From Symbiodinium natans (taxonomy: Eukaryota; Sar; Dinophyceae; Suessiales; Symbiodiniaceae): a DNA stretch of 64,000 nt. The DNA lies in contig CAJNDS010002586.1 of the NCBI GenBank assembly GCA_905221605.1, positions 120,001 to 184,000 on the forward strand, given 5' to 3'. This document shows, one piece after another, positions 1 to 20,600 of this stretch. The position numbers and the translations under genes are program-made. A model generated the notes under the pieces. It saw nothing but the letters and a program-made list of their open reading frames with translations, had not been told where the DNA came from and did no database searches. The stretch's first letter is position 1; every line of letters begins with the position of its first letter.

Positions 1-1200
1 ATGAGAGTCACAGTTCTGTCAAGATAGAAAAGGTACCATGCGCAGCATCTGCAAATCTCCGGGGTCGAGCTTCGACCCTTGCACAACAGCTCAGTGCCCA
101 AAAAAGTGCCCACGAGCGACTGCTACAGGAATCCTGAAATCCCTTGAAGTCCCTCCGGCTTCGGATGCTATGGGCCAGCACAGCTCACACAGCTCCCAGC
201 CCGGAAGCCTGCAGTTTGACTTAAACCGCCAAGCTCCCTACGAGTACTGTACCTATCTCAGCCTTGACGTGATGCTGGAGTTCGGAGAGAACTCGCCGGG
301 GCCCGGCTCGGGATCGACAGTCGTAGTCTTGCCGCTTTTTCCACGGCCTGGCTTCTCATTTTCAGCGGAGGAAATTGAAGGAACATAAAATCACAGAAGG
401 GAAACATAAGGGACCATGTCAAAACTATGCAGTGTTCGACCAGCTGCTGAGCTGGTCGGAGCCTGATTGTACACAGATTCCCGAAACATCGGCCGCTTCG
501 GCTCTAGTGCCCCTTTTGAGTCTCGGGCATACAGAAAGAACGTACAAGAGAAAGACTGTGCAGACTCCCTGCATCCACGAAGGGTCCTGAGACTGTCTGT
601 GATGATTATAGTGCCCAACCCCCCCTACACGATGCGATGTTCGGTTTTGTTGATAATCCCTCCCCACAAATACTAAACCCCTCCCTAATTTTAAATTGTT
701 TGTTCCCGGACCCTCCCGGCACCCAGCCCAATACTAAACATGTTTGAGAATTAGGCGGGTAGGGGGGGGGGGTGCGGGATTGGGGGCCTCTGCCCTTGAG
801 TTGGGCCATTAGGGTTTTCAGGGTTTAGGGCTTCAGGCTCAGAGGATTTTCAGGGTTTAGGGCTCAAGGCTCAGAGGGTTTGATTTAGGGCCTTTGGGGT
901 TTAGGCTTCGGATTTCAGGCTTTGAGTTTCAGGACCCCCTAATGTTATACATCTTTTCCGGCCCAGGCGAATTTTAGAATGGGGGGGGGGGGGGTTTAGT
1001 ACTGAGGGGGAAGGGATTTGATTAGGCTTCACTGCAGCCGTACAAAAGTAACAAGGACAAGCGGAACTAGCCAGCCAAAGGCGCAGCCTCCTTCAGGCTT
1101 TTTTCCCCAGATTGGCCCGCCACGTCCTGCGTAGCCGTGTATCCCAAGAGTCGACGGGGACCAATCCCAGACAAACGGTAGGAGGAGGACCACTAAACCC
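1..1200. other. No gene recognised; G-rich and telomere-like sequence
   Basis: Short open frames occur on both strands but none resembles a known family or shows a convincing splice context. The stretch holds poly-G runs near 760-775 and 980-995 and the degenerate telomere-like tract listed separately. Confidence 0.5.
795..935 (+). repeat. Degenerate interstitial telomere-type repeats (TTTAGGG family)
   Basis: The motifs GGGTTT, GTTTAGGG and TTTAGGGC recur with CAGG and CTTCAGG interruptions. TTTAGGG is the plant-type telomere unit also reported for dinoflagellates. The tract is short and impure, so it is an interstitial relic and not a chromosome end. Confidence 0.5.
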
Positions 1201-1226
1201 GAAAGATGCAAACTCTCAGCCCCGTC

Positions 1227-1262
1227 CTTGAAGAGTGGACTTCAGTTCGTACTGACCAGGGC
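1227..1262 (-). CDS. SHIPPO-like exon, PGQYELKSTLQ
   Basis: Acceptor AG|G, 36 nt (2+33+1 phase), donor AG|GA. It reads PGQYELKSTLQ. An exon of the same length and phase, with an AG|GC donor, lies at 35,478-35,513 and encodes the same peptide, which is good evidence that both are real. Confidence 0.5.
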
Positions 1263-3184
1263 CTTGAAGGGCCACTTGCAAAATGCTGCGACTCTCGCAG
1301 CAGCATGCGCAGCTCAAACTTCGCAGCCGACATCCGTGAGGACAATTCCCAGTGAAAGTTAAGAGGGTTCCGCCATGTTCTACCATCATCGAACCCCGCC
1401 TGGGCACGTTTCAGGCTTGGGCTCCTTGGGGCGGCTGCCGAAGCCAAACCTTGAACGGTGCTGTGAACGTGACTTGGACTGCTTGGGGTTCCGGAGCATC
1501 GAGACTCGAGATGATGCGAGACCGGTGAGAAAAAAAGTAGAGGACACAAAAAGACTTCCCAGCATCACACGATATGACACGTGTGATGTCATGTTGCATC
1601 TCTGAGGTGGCCGCTTTGGCGAGTACGGGGATTGCTCCCTCGGCTGTCAACTGGTCCGTCTCACAGAACCGCTGTCTCCAACTGGTCTCCGTCTTCTGTG
1701 GTCTTCTCAGTTATAAAACACAACGACTCAGAATGTCACTCAGAATGTCACTTCCTGATTAGCCTCTGATAGTTGTCGGGTGTACAACTCAGGAGAAGTT
1801 GTTCAGCCGCGGCTCAGAGGATGGTATTGACCAGGGCCAGGCCTCGAAAAGTCACGAATAGAATACGCAAAACAAAAGAGACAAAGAGACAAAGAGACAA
1901 GGCAAACGCGTGCCCCTTTGAGGGTGTGTTTTTTTCCGGAGAGAGGCTGAAGAGCCCCCTCTTTCTTCTACGCTGAAGGAACACTGACAAGCAAAAAGAA
2001 TGGATGCGAACTGCTTCCCGGGCTTTGCCAGGAAGAGGCTCTGTGCAGTGACTGCCATGATCGACCATTCCGGAAAAGGAGTGCATCGAACTCATTCTAG
2101 CTGCTTCCCAGCTGCCCAGCGTCCTCCTGTGGGTCGGGCCTGGGACAGGAAGGGTGAAGGAGCGTGCAATTGCGAGATGCGGGATGGAGCTGATTGGGCT
2201 TAAGTTGTGAGCCTAGAATGAAGTGCAAAGCCGCAGAAGCAGCCAAGTCCGATCAGCAATACGATCAGCGCCGGTAAGTCCCGGGCGCTTCTTCCTCTTC
2301 CTTCTTGGGATCGGTTGCCCAAAGACCTCAACTCAATGCAATTCTGCAAGTGGGCAACCTCACTCATTGCATTTTGGGTGGCGGCTCTTCCTTCTCATTA
2401 CTGATTTCTGTGGCGACAAAGCCCTCGTCATGCAAAACGGGAGTTTGCCTTTGTCGAAGTAGGTTCTGATAGTAACTTGGGGAAATGGTCTGCCACGTAC
2501 GCCCTTTTGCGAGGCCCAAGCCATCCTTGGCAGGGTTCCCGATGCTCCAGGACGGTGAAGCAGCATACTTGTCCTGCAGGGTCCAAGGCTCACTCTTGAC
2601 GTAACCTCGGAATTTTAAGCCCAAGTACAATACTTGTGACAGCGCAACTTGCCTGGACGGGTCAATCACAACCGCACCCTGAATTCCTGAATCATGCTGT
2701 CCTGGTCCGCCTTCACTTGGTCGTACTTCCTTGGCCGAAATCAGTCGTTCGCCATGAAGCGGCTCCCGTTTTGCAGGCAACGGCCCCCCCGCCCCCCCGA
2801 AATCCAGCCTGCCGATGGAGCTTTGGACAAAACAGTGGCCGATGCGTTAGGCAAAAGTCCAACAACCTCGATCTAGATTTTGCATCCCTCTTGGGACAAA
2901 TTGCATTATGTGTAGAGACCTGTGCGAACAGCTGGCTAGCCGGCCCCTGATTGTCTCCAAGGACCAACAGCTTGAATTGAACAATTGGAACCCTTTTCTC
3001 TGCATTTTTCTGGGGTTGCCTGAGCGCAGGTCCCTGGACCAGGATCATCGGAACACTTTCCCTTGCCTGAGTGCGTCTCTTTAAACGAAGCTGCAATCGC
3101 GAGGGAAGTCCGATTGCCGACTGCAGCAAGCCCTAGGGGTTGCGCCATGGGCTTCCGGTGCTTGGGTTGAACCCTAATCAACAT
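1227..3184 (-). CDS. SHIPPO/STPG-like repeat protein gene, left copy (fragmentary exons)
   Basis: SHIPPO (sperm-tail PG-rich) proteins carry spaced PGPGxY motifs and are found in flagella and on microtubules. Reading the minus strand 5' to 3', I see a segment with DDPGPGTCAQ followed by an AG|GC donor near 3,030, an open segment at 2,364-2,780 with GGPGQHDSG and SPSWSIGNPAKDG, PGPGQYHPLS after an AG|G acceptor at 1,842, and PGQYELKSTLQ in a 36-nt exon at 1,227-1,262. Spacing and order fit one multi-exon gene. The 36-nt exon has a homologue at 35,478-35,513, so the two loci are probably paralogues. The true start, the number of exons and whether the gene is intact cannot be decided from the sequence. 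The family call rests on short motifs only. Confidence 0.42.
2364..2780 (-). CDS. Open segment of the left SHIPPO-like gene
   Basis: This is a 138-codon open frame ending at a stop, without a clear ATG at its start, so it is probably an exon entered by splicing. It includes GGPGQHDSGIQG (a PGPGxY variant) and SPSWSIGNPAKDG, which resembles the aromatic tail motif between SHIPPO repeats. Its C-terminal part (ISNEKEEPPPKMQ) is charged. No other family is recognised. Confidence 0.35.
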   Translation of the reverse strand: MPAKREPLHGERLISAKEVRPSEGGPGQHDSGIQGAVVIDPSRQVALSQVLYLGLKFRGYVKSEPWTLQDKYAASPSWSIGNPAKDGLGLAKGRTWQTISPSYYQNLLRQRQTPVLHDEGFVATEISNEKEEPPPKMQ

Positions 3185-5239
3185 GATTCCCCCCCAAAAA
3201 AGGCTGGTGGTCTGATTGGGGTTTGAGGGTTTAGGGCCTTTAGGGTTTAACGTCGCAGGATCAAAACGATGCCAAAATCCGCCGAGTCTTCGGGCCTAAG
3301 GTCTGGCAAAAACAACATTTTTCCAAGCGGTTTGCCATCTAACGGACATTGACACTGAACTTGACTTTGACTCTGACTTTGACATTGACCCCTTTCTCTG
3401 CTTTCTAAGAACGTTCAGGGACTTTCTAGGGGCCCCCTAGGAATACCTCAGCCTCTAGCGGTTCCTGGGACCCCTTTCTTGACGACTCCCAAGAAGGTGA
3501 TGAGTGTAGCAGGGAACCTCTCAAGGTTTCAGGATTTACGCCGAATGCTTCGGATGCGGGCTGCAAGATGCTCGGCCTCCCCATGGTGGCCCCAAAAACA
3601 TTTCAGGAAACTTCGTGGCTGTGCTCGTTCACCCTAAACCCTAAACCCTGCCACATGGCGAGAGAAATGAAGATTTTGCTCCGTTAGCGGAAGCAATCCC
3701 CATTCGCAAACACAGACTTTTCAGAGTCCTTCACGCCTCTGCAAATATGATACTTTGAGGTTCCCGCCCTACTTGTGCATGACTTGCTATCTCAAGTGCT
3801 GATCCAAGCTTGGCTAGCTAAGACGATTCAGCAGCTCGGGACCTCACCAACGAGCGGGGCGATGGAATACTTGGGCCCTGCCTGCAGTTGCCAGCTCAGA
3901 TCAGATTGCAACATCATGCACACGAGGCTATGAAGGCACTTGCAGCTCCTTGCGGCTCCCTCAAGCTACATCTCTGCGGGCGGAGGGCTGGATGCGTGGA
4001 GAGGACGTTGAGATCCATCTGCAGCAGGACACCACACACATCCACACACTGCACACTAGTTGGCTACGCCCATGCGAGTCTGTCCTGTGGCTGCTGGTGT
4101 TCTACGCACCCGGGCCTGTCCCGCAGCTGCCCTCACAAAACAAGACGCCCAACCCTCTAGATTTCTTTCTTAGTTTCCAGCATTCCAACCCTCTCTCTCT
4201 CGCTCTCGCTCTCTCGCTCTCTTTCTCCCTCCTTCTCCAGCTTAAAGGACTCGCTCGGCTCTGAGACTCTGAGATCTCCGACCTCCTTGGCCTCCGGCGG
4301 AGGTGGCCTCCGCTCCGCCTCGGCCCGGCTCGCAGGCCTCGGCAGGGACGCCTCGGATTTCCGGACACGTCACCTCGTGTCACTTCATGTCATGCCTCGA
4401 TTCTGCTCTACGGAGGTTGTCTTGGCTGGCAGATATGGACTCGCTCGATTTCAGTTTGCTCAAGCTCACTCGTCTTCACTCATCTTCACTCGTCTTCACT
4501 TGTCCACCGCGCTTCGAAGCCCATCGCATCTTCGATCCCATCGGGCTCGACCTCGGAAGGCAACGGACAAGGCAATGGACCACGCAATCTGAGCTGCAAC
4601 CGATTCAACAGATCAGCCGCTTCTGGTCAGTGCTCACATGGCCTCGGACCTGAACCTGAAAATGCCTAACATATGGCAACCCATATCCAAAACTCGCTGC
4701 CAAGTCCTGCCAAGCTGCATCTGCTGCAGTGGATGTTTGGACTTCCGTTGCAGTGGTGAGCCGCATCTGCCGGCACAGGACATCTCAAGACATCTGAGAA
4801 CTTGAAATTGTGAAGGGGCAGAGGCGGTATATCGTGCTCATAATATGTTACAGTTGTGCTCAAGGTCTAGGATGCTGCGCCTTCCACGCGACTGCATCGA
4901 GTGGAGCGAGCCAGGCGCCGACCGAGGGCAGGTGCTCGAAGGGAATCTGCCCAAACACAACCCAAACACAACCCAAGCCCATCTCCGTGTGACTGTGTGG
5001 ACTCTTCTTTCGTTGCTCTGTGTGAATCCCTGATTCTTGGGAAACTTTGCACCACCTGAAGACTAAGGAGTCTGTATTCAACGCTGGGCATCCCATCGAA
5101 ATCATGTCTCCGTGCGACTGGAAACGTGGAGTAATAACAACTGAGAACTGACCTCTCTGCTTGTGGCTTCTTTGGTGTCTGGCGGCAAGCTTCACATGCT
5201 TATACCCTGAATGCAGTTTTGGCTGTAACTTGGGTGGCC
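3185..5239. other. Intergenic stretch, no gene recognised
   Basis: Two short telomere-like patches are present: 3,215-3,250 (GGGTTTAGGGCCTTTAGGG type) and 3,633-3,655 (CCCTAAA twice in tandem). A CTCTCG microsatellite lies at about 4,190-4,225. Open frames of 60-116 codons on both strands look accidental. Confidence 0.4.
3633..3655 (-). repeat. Two tandem CCCTAAA telomere-type units
   Basis: The sequence ACCCTAAACCCTAAACCCTG is directly visible. It is an interstitial remnant on the opposite strand to the tract at 795-935. Confidence 0.6.
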
Positions 5240-14274
<9,035 letters not shown>

Positions 14275-15238
14275 GAGCGGTCACTGGTCACTCAGGAGTC
14301 TCCTCACGCAACATTCGTACAATTTCGCCAAAAGGCGAATAAAAAAAACTCTCACATTGTTTCACTGATTCACAGAGGCACGAGTCCTGTCTTCCCTGGC
14401 GATCTTCATGCCTGCCAAGCTGAGACCAAAGTAACACGGAGCTGAAGCAAGCGCGTTACTGCCAAGGGCCGAGAAACGTGAATGACACCGGTGGACATGC
14501 ACGCGCGATGCTACACACCGACAAACAAACAAAAGAACAACCGGACAAACACACCTGACCTGAAATGGTTTTCTGGGGGGGAGCGCTGAGCAGCGTGGGT
14601 TTGAAACGTACAGCGCTCAGGCACGTATTGGGCCTGAAGGAAACCGACCGAACTTAAATTTTGGCCATTTGCAACCGGCCCGGCAAGCCTGCAATTTTCC
14701 ATTTCCGAGGCAAGACGAGCCAGCTGAAACACTCGCCCAAGTCGCAAGAGCTGTGTGGTCCACAGCCACACAAAGTCACGACGACAGGCTTAGGAAGCTT
14801 ACATTGCCGAGACGGAGCGACAATTCTGTAAATGTGGCCCTCACGCCTCGTAATTGTCGTAGACGACAGTGGGACTCAAACATGATTCAACGTATGCATG
14901 CTTCTGTGAAAAAAACACCAGTTCCCCGCCCCCTCAGAGCAAGATGGATTAAAAGGAAATTGATCTACAGGATCTAAAATGGATGCTGTGGACTTACTGC
15001 TTCTATAGCATTCTGATGCACTCCACATGTGGCATTTCCTAGTGCGTCCTTCAAATTCAATGGAATTCACACTCGGCGTCTCAAGTATAAAGAGGGGCAG
15101 GTGCCAACCAGAGAATGGAATGCAGCCATGATGGAGGGCGGGTTGGGAGGGAGGGGGCGTCCAGCCGATGCGTTTCACAGGGTGCAGGCAAGTGCTACTA
15201 TGTATGGCATGTGACGTCGGCAAGCATCCTGGCGCTTC
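14275..15238. other. Spacer between array copies A and B
   Basis: No open frame of note. The spacer is alignable by eye, with gaps, to 23,720-24,785 between B and C; for example a block around 14,380-14,425 matches 23,815-23,860. Promoter and polyadenylation signals for the array would be expected here, but I see no sequence I can name as one. Confidence 0.5.
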
Positions 15239-17610
15239 CTACTCTGGCGCCTGAGCAACTGGCTCCTCCGTTTTCGGTGCTTCTGCAACGGGCTCTTCGG
15301 GCTTGGCCTCGGCAGCTGGCGCCTCAGCTGGCATTTCTGCTTTCGGTGCCTCTGCAGCGGGCTCTTCGGGCTTGGCCTCGGCGGCTGTCGCCTCAGCAGC
15401 TGGCTCCTCTGCTTTCGGGGCCTCCGCAGAGGGCTCTTCAGGCTTGGCCTCTGCAGCTGGAGCCTCATTACCTGCAGCGGGCTCTTCAGTCTTTGTCTCA
15501 GCAGCAGGCTCCGCTTTCGGTGCCTCCGCAGCGGGCTCTTCAGGCTTTGCCTCGGCAGCTGGTGCCTCTGCAGCTGGTTCGTCTGCTTTTGGTGCCTCCA
15601 CTGCTGGCTCTTCTGGCTTGGCCTCAGTAGCTGTCTCCTCCGCTTTCGGCGCCTCCGCAGCGGGCTCTTCTGGCTTTGCCTCGGCAGCTGGTGCCTCTGC
15701 AGCTGGTTCCTCTGCTTTTGGTGCCTCCACTGCTGGCTCTTCTGGCTTGGCCTCAGTAGCTGTCTCCTCCGCCTTCGGCGCCTCCGCAGCGGGCTCTTCT
15801 GGCTTTGCCTCGGCAGCTGGCGCCTCAGCAGCTGGCGCCTCTGCTTTCGGTGCCTCCGCAGCGGGCTCTTCAGGCTTTGCTTCAGCAGCTGGTGCGTCTG
15901 CCGCTGGCTCTTCAGGCTTTGCTTCTGCGGCGGGCTCTTCAGGCTTTGCCTCGGCGGCTGGTGCCTCAGCAGCTGGTTCTGCTGTCGGTGCCTCCGCAGC
16001 GGGCTCTTCAGGCTTTGCCTCAGCAGCTGGCGCCTCTGCTTTCGGTGCCTCCGCAGCGGGCTCTTCAGGCTTTGCCTCAGCAGCTGGCGCTTCTGCTTTC
16101 GGCGCCTCAGCAGCAGGCTCTTCAGGCTTGGCCTCTGCAGCTGGCGCCTCTGCCTCCGCAGCGGGTTCTTCAGGTTTTGCCTCAGCAGCTGGTGCCGCTG
16201 CAACTGGCTCCTCTGCTTTCGGGGCCTCTGCAGCGGGCTCTTCAGGCTTGGCCTCGGCAGCTGGCGCCTCTGCAGCTGGTGCTTCTGCTTTCGGTGCCTC
16301 TGCAGCTGGCTCTTCAGGCTTGGCCTCGGCAGCTGGCGTCTCAGCTGGCGCCTCTGCTTTCTGTGCCTCCGCAGCGGGCTCTTCAGGCTTGGCCTCTGCA
16401 GCTGGAGCCTCATTACCTGCGGGCTCTTCCGTCTCTGCCTCAGCAGCTGGCTCCTCTGCTTTCGGTGCCTCCGCAGCGGGCTCTTCAGGCTTTGCCTCGG
16501 CAGCTGGCGCCTCAGCAGCTGGCGCCTCTGCTTTCGGTGCCTCCGCAGCAGGCTCTTCAGGTTTTGCCTCAGCAGCTGGCTCTGCTTTCGGGGCCTCCGC
16601 AGTTGGCTCTTCTGGCTTTGCCTCGGCAGGTGGTGCCTCAGCAGCTGCCTCTGCAGCGGGCCCTTCAGGCTTTGCCTCAGCAGCTGGCTCTGCCTTGGGG
16701 GCCTCAGCAGCGGGCTCTTCAGGCTTTGCCTCGGCGGCTGGCGCCTCAGCGGCTGGCGCCTCAGCAGCTGGCGCCTCAGCAGCTGGCGCCTCCGCAGCGG
16801 GCTCTTCCGGCTTTGCCTCAGCCGCTGGCGCCTCAGCAGCTGGCGCCTCAGCAGGTGGCGCCTCAGCAGCTGGCGCTTCTGCTTTCGGTGCCTCCGCAGC
16901 GGGCTCTTCAGGCTTTGCCTCAGCCGCTGGCGCCTCAGCAGCTGGCGCCTCAGCAGCTGGTGTTTCTGCTTTCGGTGCCTCCGCAGCGGGCTCTTCAGCA
17001 GCTGGCGCCGCCTCCGCAGCGGGCTCTTCAGGCTTTGCCTCAGCAGCTGGCGCTTCTGCTTTAGGTGCCTCCGCAGCGGGCTCTTCAGGCTTTGCCGCAG
17101 CTGGCGCCTCAGCAGCTGGCGCTTCTGCTTTCGGTGCCTCCGCAGCGGGCTCTTCAGGCTTTGCCTCGGCAGCTGGCGCCTCAGCAGCTGGCGCTTCTGC
17201 TTTCGGTGCCTCCGCAGCGGGCTCTTCAGGCTTTGCCTCGGCAGCTGGCGCCTCAGCAGCTGGCGCTTCTGCTTTCGGTGCCTCCGCAGCGGGCTCTTCC
17301 GGCTTTGCCTCGGCAACTGGCGCCTCAGCAGCTGGCGCTTCTGCTTTCGGTGCCTCCGCAGCGGGCTCTTCAGGCTTTGCCTCGGCAGCTGGCGCCTCAG
17401 CAGCTGGCGCTTCTGCTTTCGGTGCCTCCGCAGCGGGCTCTTCCGGCTTTGCCTCGGCAGCTGGCGCCTCAGCAGCTGGCGCTTCTGCTTTCGGTGCCTC
17501 CGCAGCGGGCTCTTCAGGCTTCGCCTCGGCTGTTGGCGGCTCTGCCTTCGGGGCCTCCGCAGCCGGCTCCTCAACTGGCTTGACCTTTGCTTCAGCAATG
17601 TGGCCAACGA
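15239..17610 (-). CDS. Copy B tail exon: tandem 24-residue Ala/Pro/Glu/Lys repeats
   Basis: The exon begins after the acceptor GATTTCAG|TC and reads VGHIAEAKVKPVEEP, then repeats a unit of the type AEAKPEEPAAEAPKAEAP-AAEAPA (72 bp) with deletions and variants, and ends QAPE before a TAG at 15,239. I followed the frame through the exon and found no stop. There is an in-frame TAA just upstream of the acceptor and no ATG near it, so the exon must be entered by splicing, which argues for the join. The product would be disordered, strongly acidic-basic alternating and Pro-rich. B and C are nearly identical at the 5' end of the exon and diverge towards the 3' end. Confidence 0.7.
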
Positions 17611-20600
17611 CTGAAATCGAGAAGGCCTTCGGCCAGCTGTTTAGAGCTTAGAACGTTTCAATGACCATCTCCCCCGTCCTTTCTTGGTACAAGTTCCCTG
17701 GGCCTGTGGAATCCTGTAAAGTCAAGTCCTTAGCGATCGGCTGCCGCTTTCGGCGAGCTTTTTGGGCCGAGGCGGATGCACAAAACGTTTACAACCGCTA
17801 GGAACCATTCAAGCAAAGGAGCAGCTTTGGGCACTTCCTCCGCTTGCTGCACCGGCTTCTCCTGCACAAAGGCGGCGAGATGTTTGTCACAGGGCGACAT
17901 CATTTGAGGCCTGATTGGACCAGCCGCCAGATTAAGACAAGATAAGACAAGCCTTTGGAGAAGTCGGCCACACTTTCCAGTGGCTGCTTGAGCATCACCG
18001 TCGCATACGCGTAGTTTAGGCATACATCATGAACAACCCACCAGACACCACACAGGATCTTAAAGGTGATCAAAGCCATGTCGCTTCCTCCTTCGCCAAA
18101 TTCTCCGTGCTACCGCCGATGTATCCATTCATGAAGAGCCTCGAGCAAGCTCACGCTGGTGGCAGAAGACAACAAGACCACCCCCACAGCTCTTCTTAAA
18201 CGTTGCAAGGCCTACAAGCTTACAGGCTTAGGCACCCTATGTTACATCCGCTGCCACGCGACTTCGCCATGAACCGGTAAGGGTCGTCTGGCTTCTCCTT
18301 GATCACAGCCTGGAGAACTGCCTGCACAGCGGGACAAAAGAACAGGCAGGAATGAACACGAATGTGACTCTTCCGGACGGTGCGTCCGAGGACGCGGATG
18401 CCCATCTAGTTGCCGCAGACGGTCTAGAGAGTGTCCAGAGCGCTAGAAGTCCAAGTGACATCAACACGCTTCAGCCTGCACGACACGCAAGACGTCGTGG
18501 TTGTCCAAGTAATCTTTCGCCTTTGGGCGCTGCCAAACTCCGAAGGCTGGGCAAAGGCTCTCGCTACGAACTCGTGCATGAGACTGCCGCACAGGGAAGG
18601 AGCTACGAGTAGAATTTGTAGAATCCTTACATCGGCCCTAAACTTCACAAAACCCGTAGCCCCTACTCCAAGCCCCAATTGCTGCCCGGCGGCGCCCTTG
18701 GCACTGGCGGCGGGGTCCTCAAAAAGGGTCACTTTACTAGACTTTACAAAGCGAGACGTAGCCAAAGGATGAGGAAAGGGACATGCGGGAGCTGGTCCTG
18801 GCTTCGTTTCGGATCCTCCACAGTCTTGGCCGCCGCTTCGCCGTCGGTCTGAGCATGTAGCGTCTTCAACCCTTCAACCCCGAATCTTTCCAGATCTTCC
18901 GATCCTCCGTACCTCAAGACCTTCATCTCTTGCGCCAACCGGTGCTCATTGGAAACCTGCAGCACCGACCTTCTTGACTTCCAACTCCACTTCCGCTTCC
19001 GACATCTCACCTGCACAGATTGGAAGCTTCGTGAGGATGGGACAGAAAGCGAGGTGTGACGCTGGGAATCTCTCTCAAATGCTCCAGCTTGGCGAAATAT
19101 GCTTTGATTGCAGGGCAGCGCCAACCTCTCCTACTTCGGGCGGGAGGGACAAACGCTTTCAACGCTCAAGCGGACCCGGCCCCAGAGCTCCTGCCCTAAC
19201 ATCTAGTCTCGGGCCGGCACCAAAGGTCACTTTGTACCGTTGACTCTCCTCAGCTTGGATAGCTCCGACGATATCCGAGGCAGGGGGGAAGGGGGCAGAG
19301 GGGGGAAGGGAGGAAGGGGGAGGGGAAGGGGTGAAGGGTGAGGGGTGAGGGGTGAGGGGTGAAGGGTGAAGGGTGAAGGGTGAAGGGTGAAGGGTGAAGG
19401 GGGAAGGGGGAAGGGGGAAGGGGGGAAGCACTGTTTGTAGCGTAGGGCAGGGTTTAGGGCTTAAGGTGTGCAGGATTCTTTTGGATGAGGAGGTTTAGTC
19501 CTGAATTTGGGATGAGGTTTAGCGTTCATAAGGTCTTCGAAGACAATTGCCCTAAAAATAAAAAGAACCTTCCCGCCTCCCTTCCCCTTCCCCCTTCCCT
19601 CCCCTCCCCCCCCCCCCTGCCCTGAGCCAGAGCCCAAGACCCGAAAGTCTCCCGTGCGCATCCCTTACCACTGCCGTGCAGGCCCAAATGCCTCAGATAG
19701 ACGACGTTGAGCCTCACTTTTCTGTGCGAGCCAGCTGAACCCTTTATTTGAAAAAAAACGCCTCGCAAAACCTCCAACCTCGCTGCAAATACCAGCATTT
19801 CAAGAAACAAACGCTTCTTCAATAATGCGGCTGCTCGCCACCAACAAATCGACGACGCCCGAAAGTGCTGCTGTTTGCAGTGCATTCGGCCTGAAACATC
19901 GGCCTCACCGATAAGAATGGGGTTTCGGACATGCACTCCAAAGCACCTGCACAGAGAAACATCAGAAAAAAAAACAGAGGTTTTGCAATCCACAACCCAA
20001 AAATCATTTTATTCGGCGGGGTCGTTTAACCGCCACCATATTGATAAACACATGGAAAACTACTTACTTGCTAGTTTCTACATGTGTATACATATATATG
20101 TAAACTTCATACAATTACGTCTGCAGATCCTCTGTCACGTTAAAAACACGATAATCAAGACCCAAGACTCAAATCGCCCCACATGTGAAAGTGCCACCTG
20201 ACCCATACAGCCGTGCGCGCAGCATGAGCAGATCGAGCTTGAGCGGTCTGTGCGCTGGCCGGGCAGCGTCTGAGACGCACACGAAGAAGCGGCGCGGATT
20301 CAGCTCGGCCGCAGTGCGCTTTGCCACCGGCACAGCATGCTCCCGTTCGGGCAGGCTCTGAATAGCTTCCGCGCCGCAACAAGTGTCAAGTGATGAAGTG
20401 ATCAGCCAAGCTGCCCCAGGTTTCGTCACCAAATGTCCAGTGCCCACCTAGCAAAACTCGGCTTGACAGGTGTCGAAGGGGCTACTGAAGCATCGGGTAA
20501 AACATGTTCATGAACGTGCAGCACGAAGCTGTGGCCCTGAGCCCCGTAAACGACGTAGACCAGGTGTCAAACTTCCAGGGTGCAAGCAGTGCAAGCAGCA

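Larger units (their letters stand above)
17811..19190. repeat. Block nearly identical to 27,585-28,964
   Basis: By eye I find about one mismatch in roughly 1.38 kb (offset 9,774), covering exons and introns alike. Sequence on both sides differs much more between B and C. This is the signature of recent gene conversion or unequal exchange. Confidence 0.85.

Noticed and set aside
15175-17651. Long open frames of 780-810 codons overlapping the copy B repeat exon in other frames (Arg/Gln/Leu-rich sense-shifted, Ala/Gly/Ser-rich antisense)
   Set aside because: They exist because the 72-bp repeat has no stop in several frames. Only the Ala/Pro/Glu/Lys frame continues correctly from the spliced acceptor and is kept in all units with in-frame length changes.
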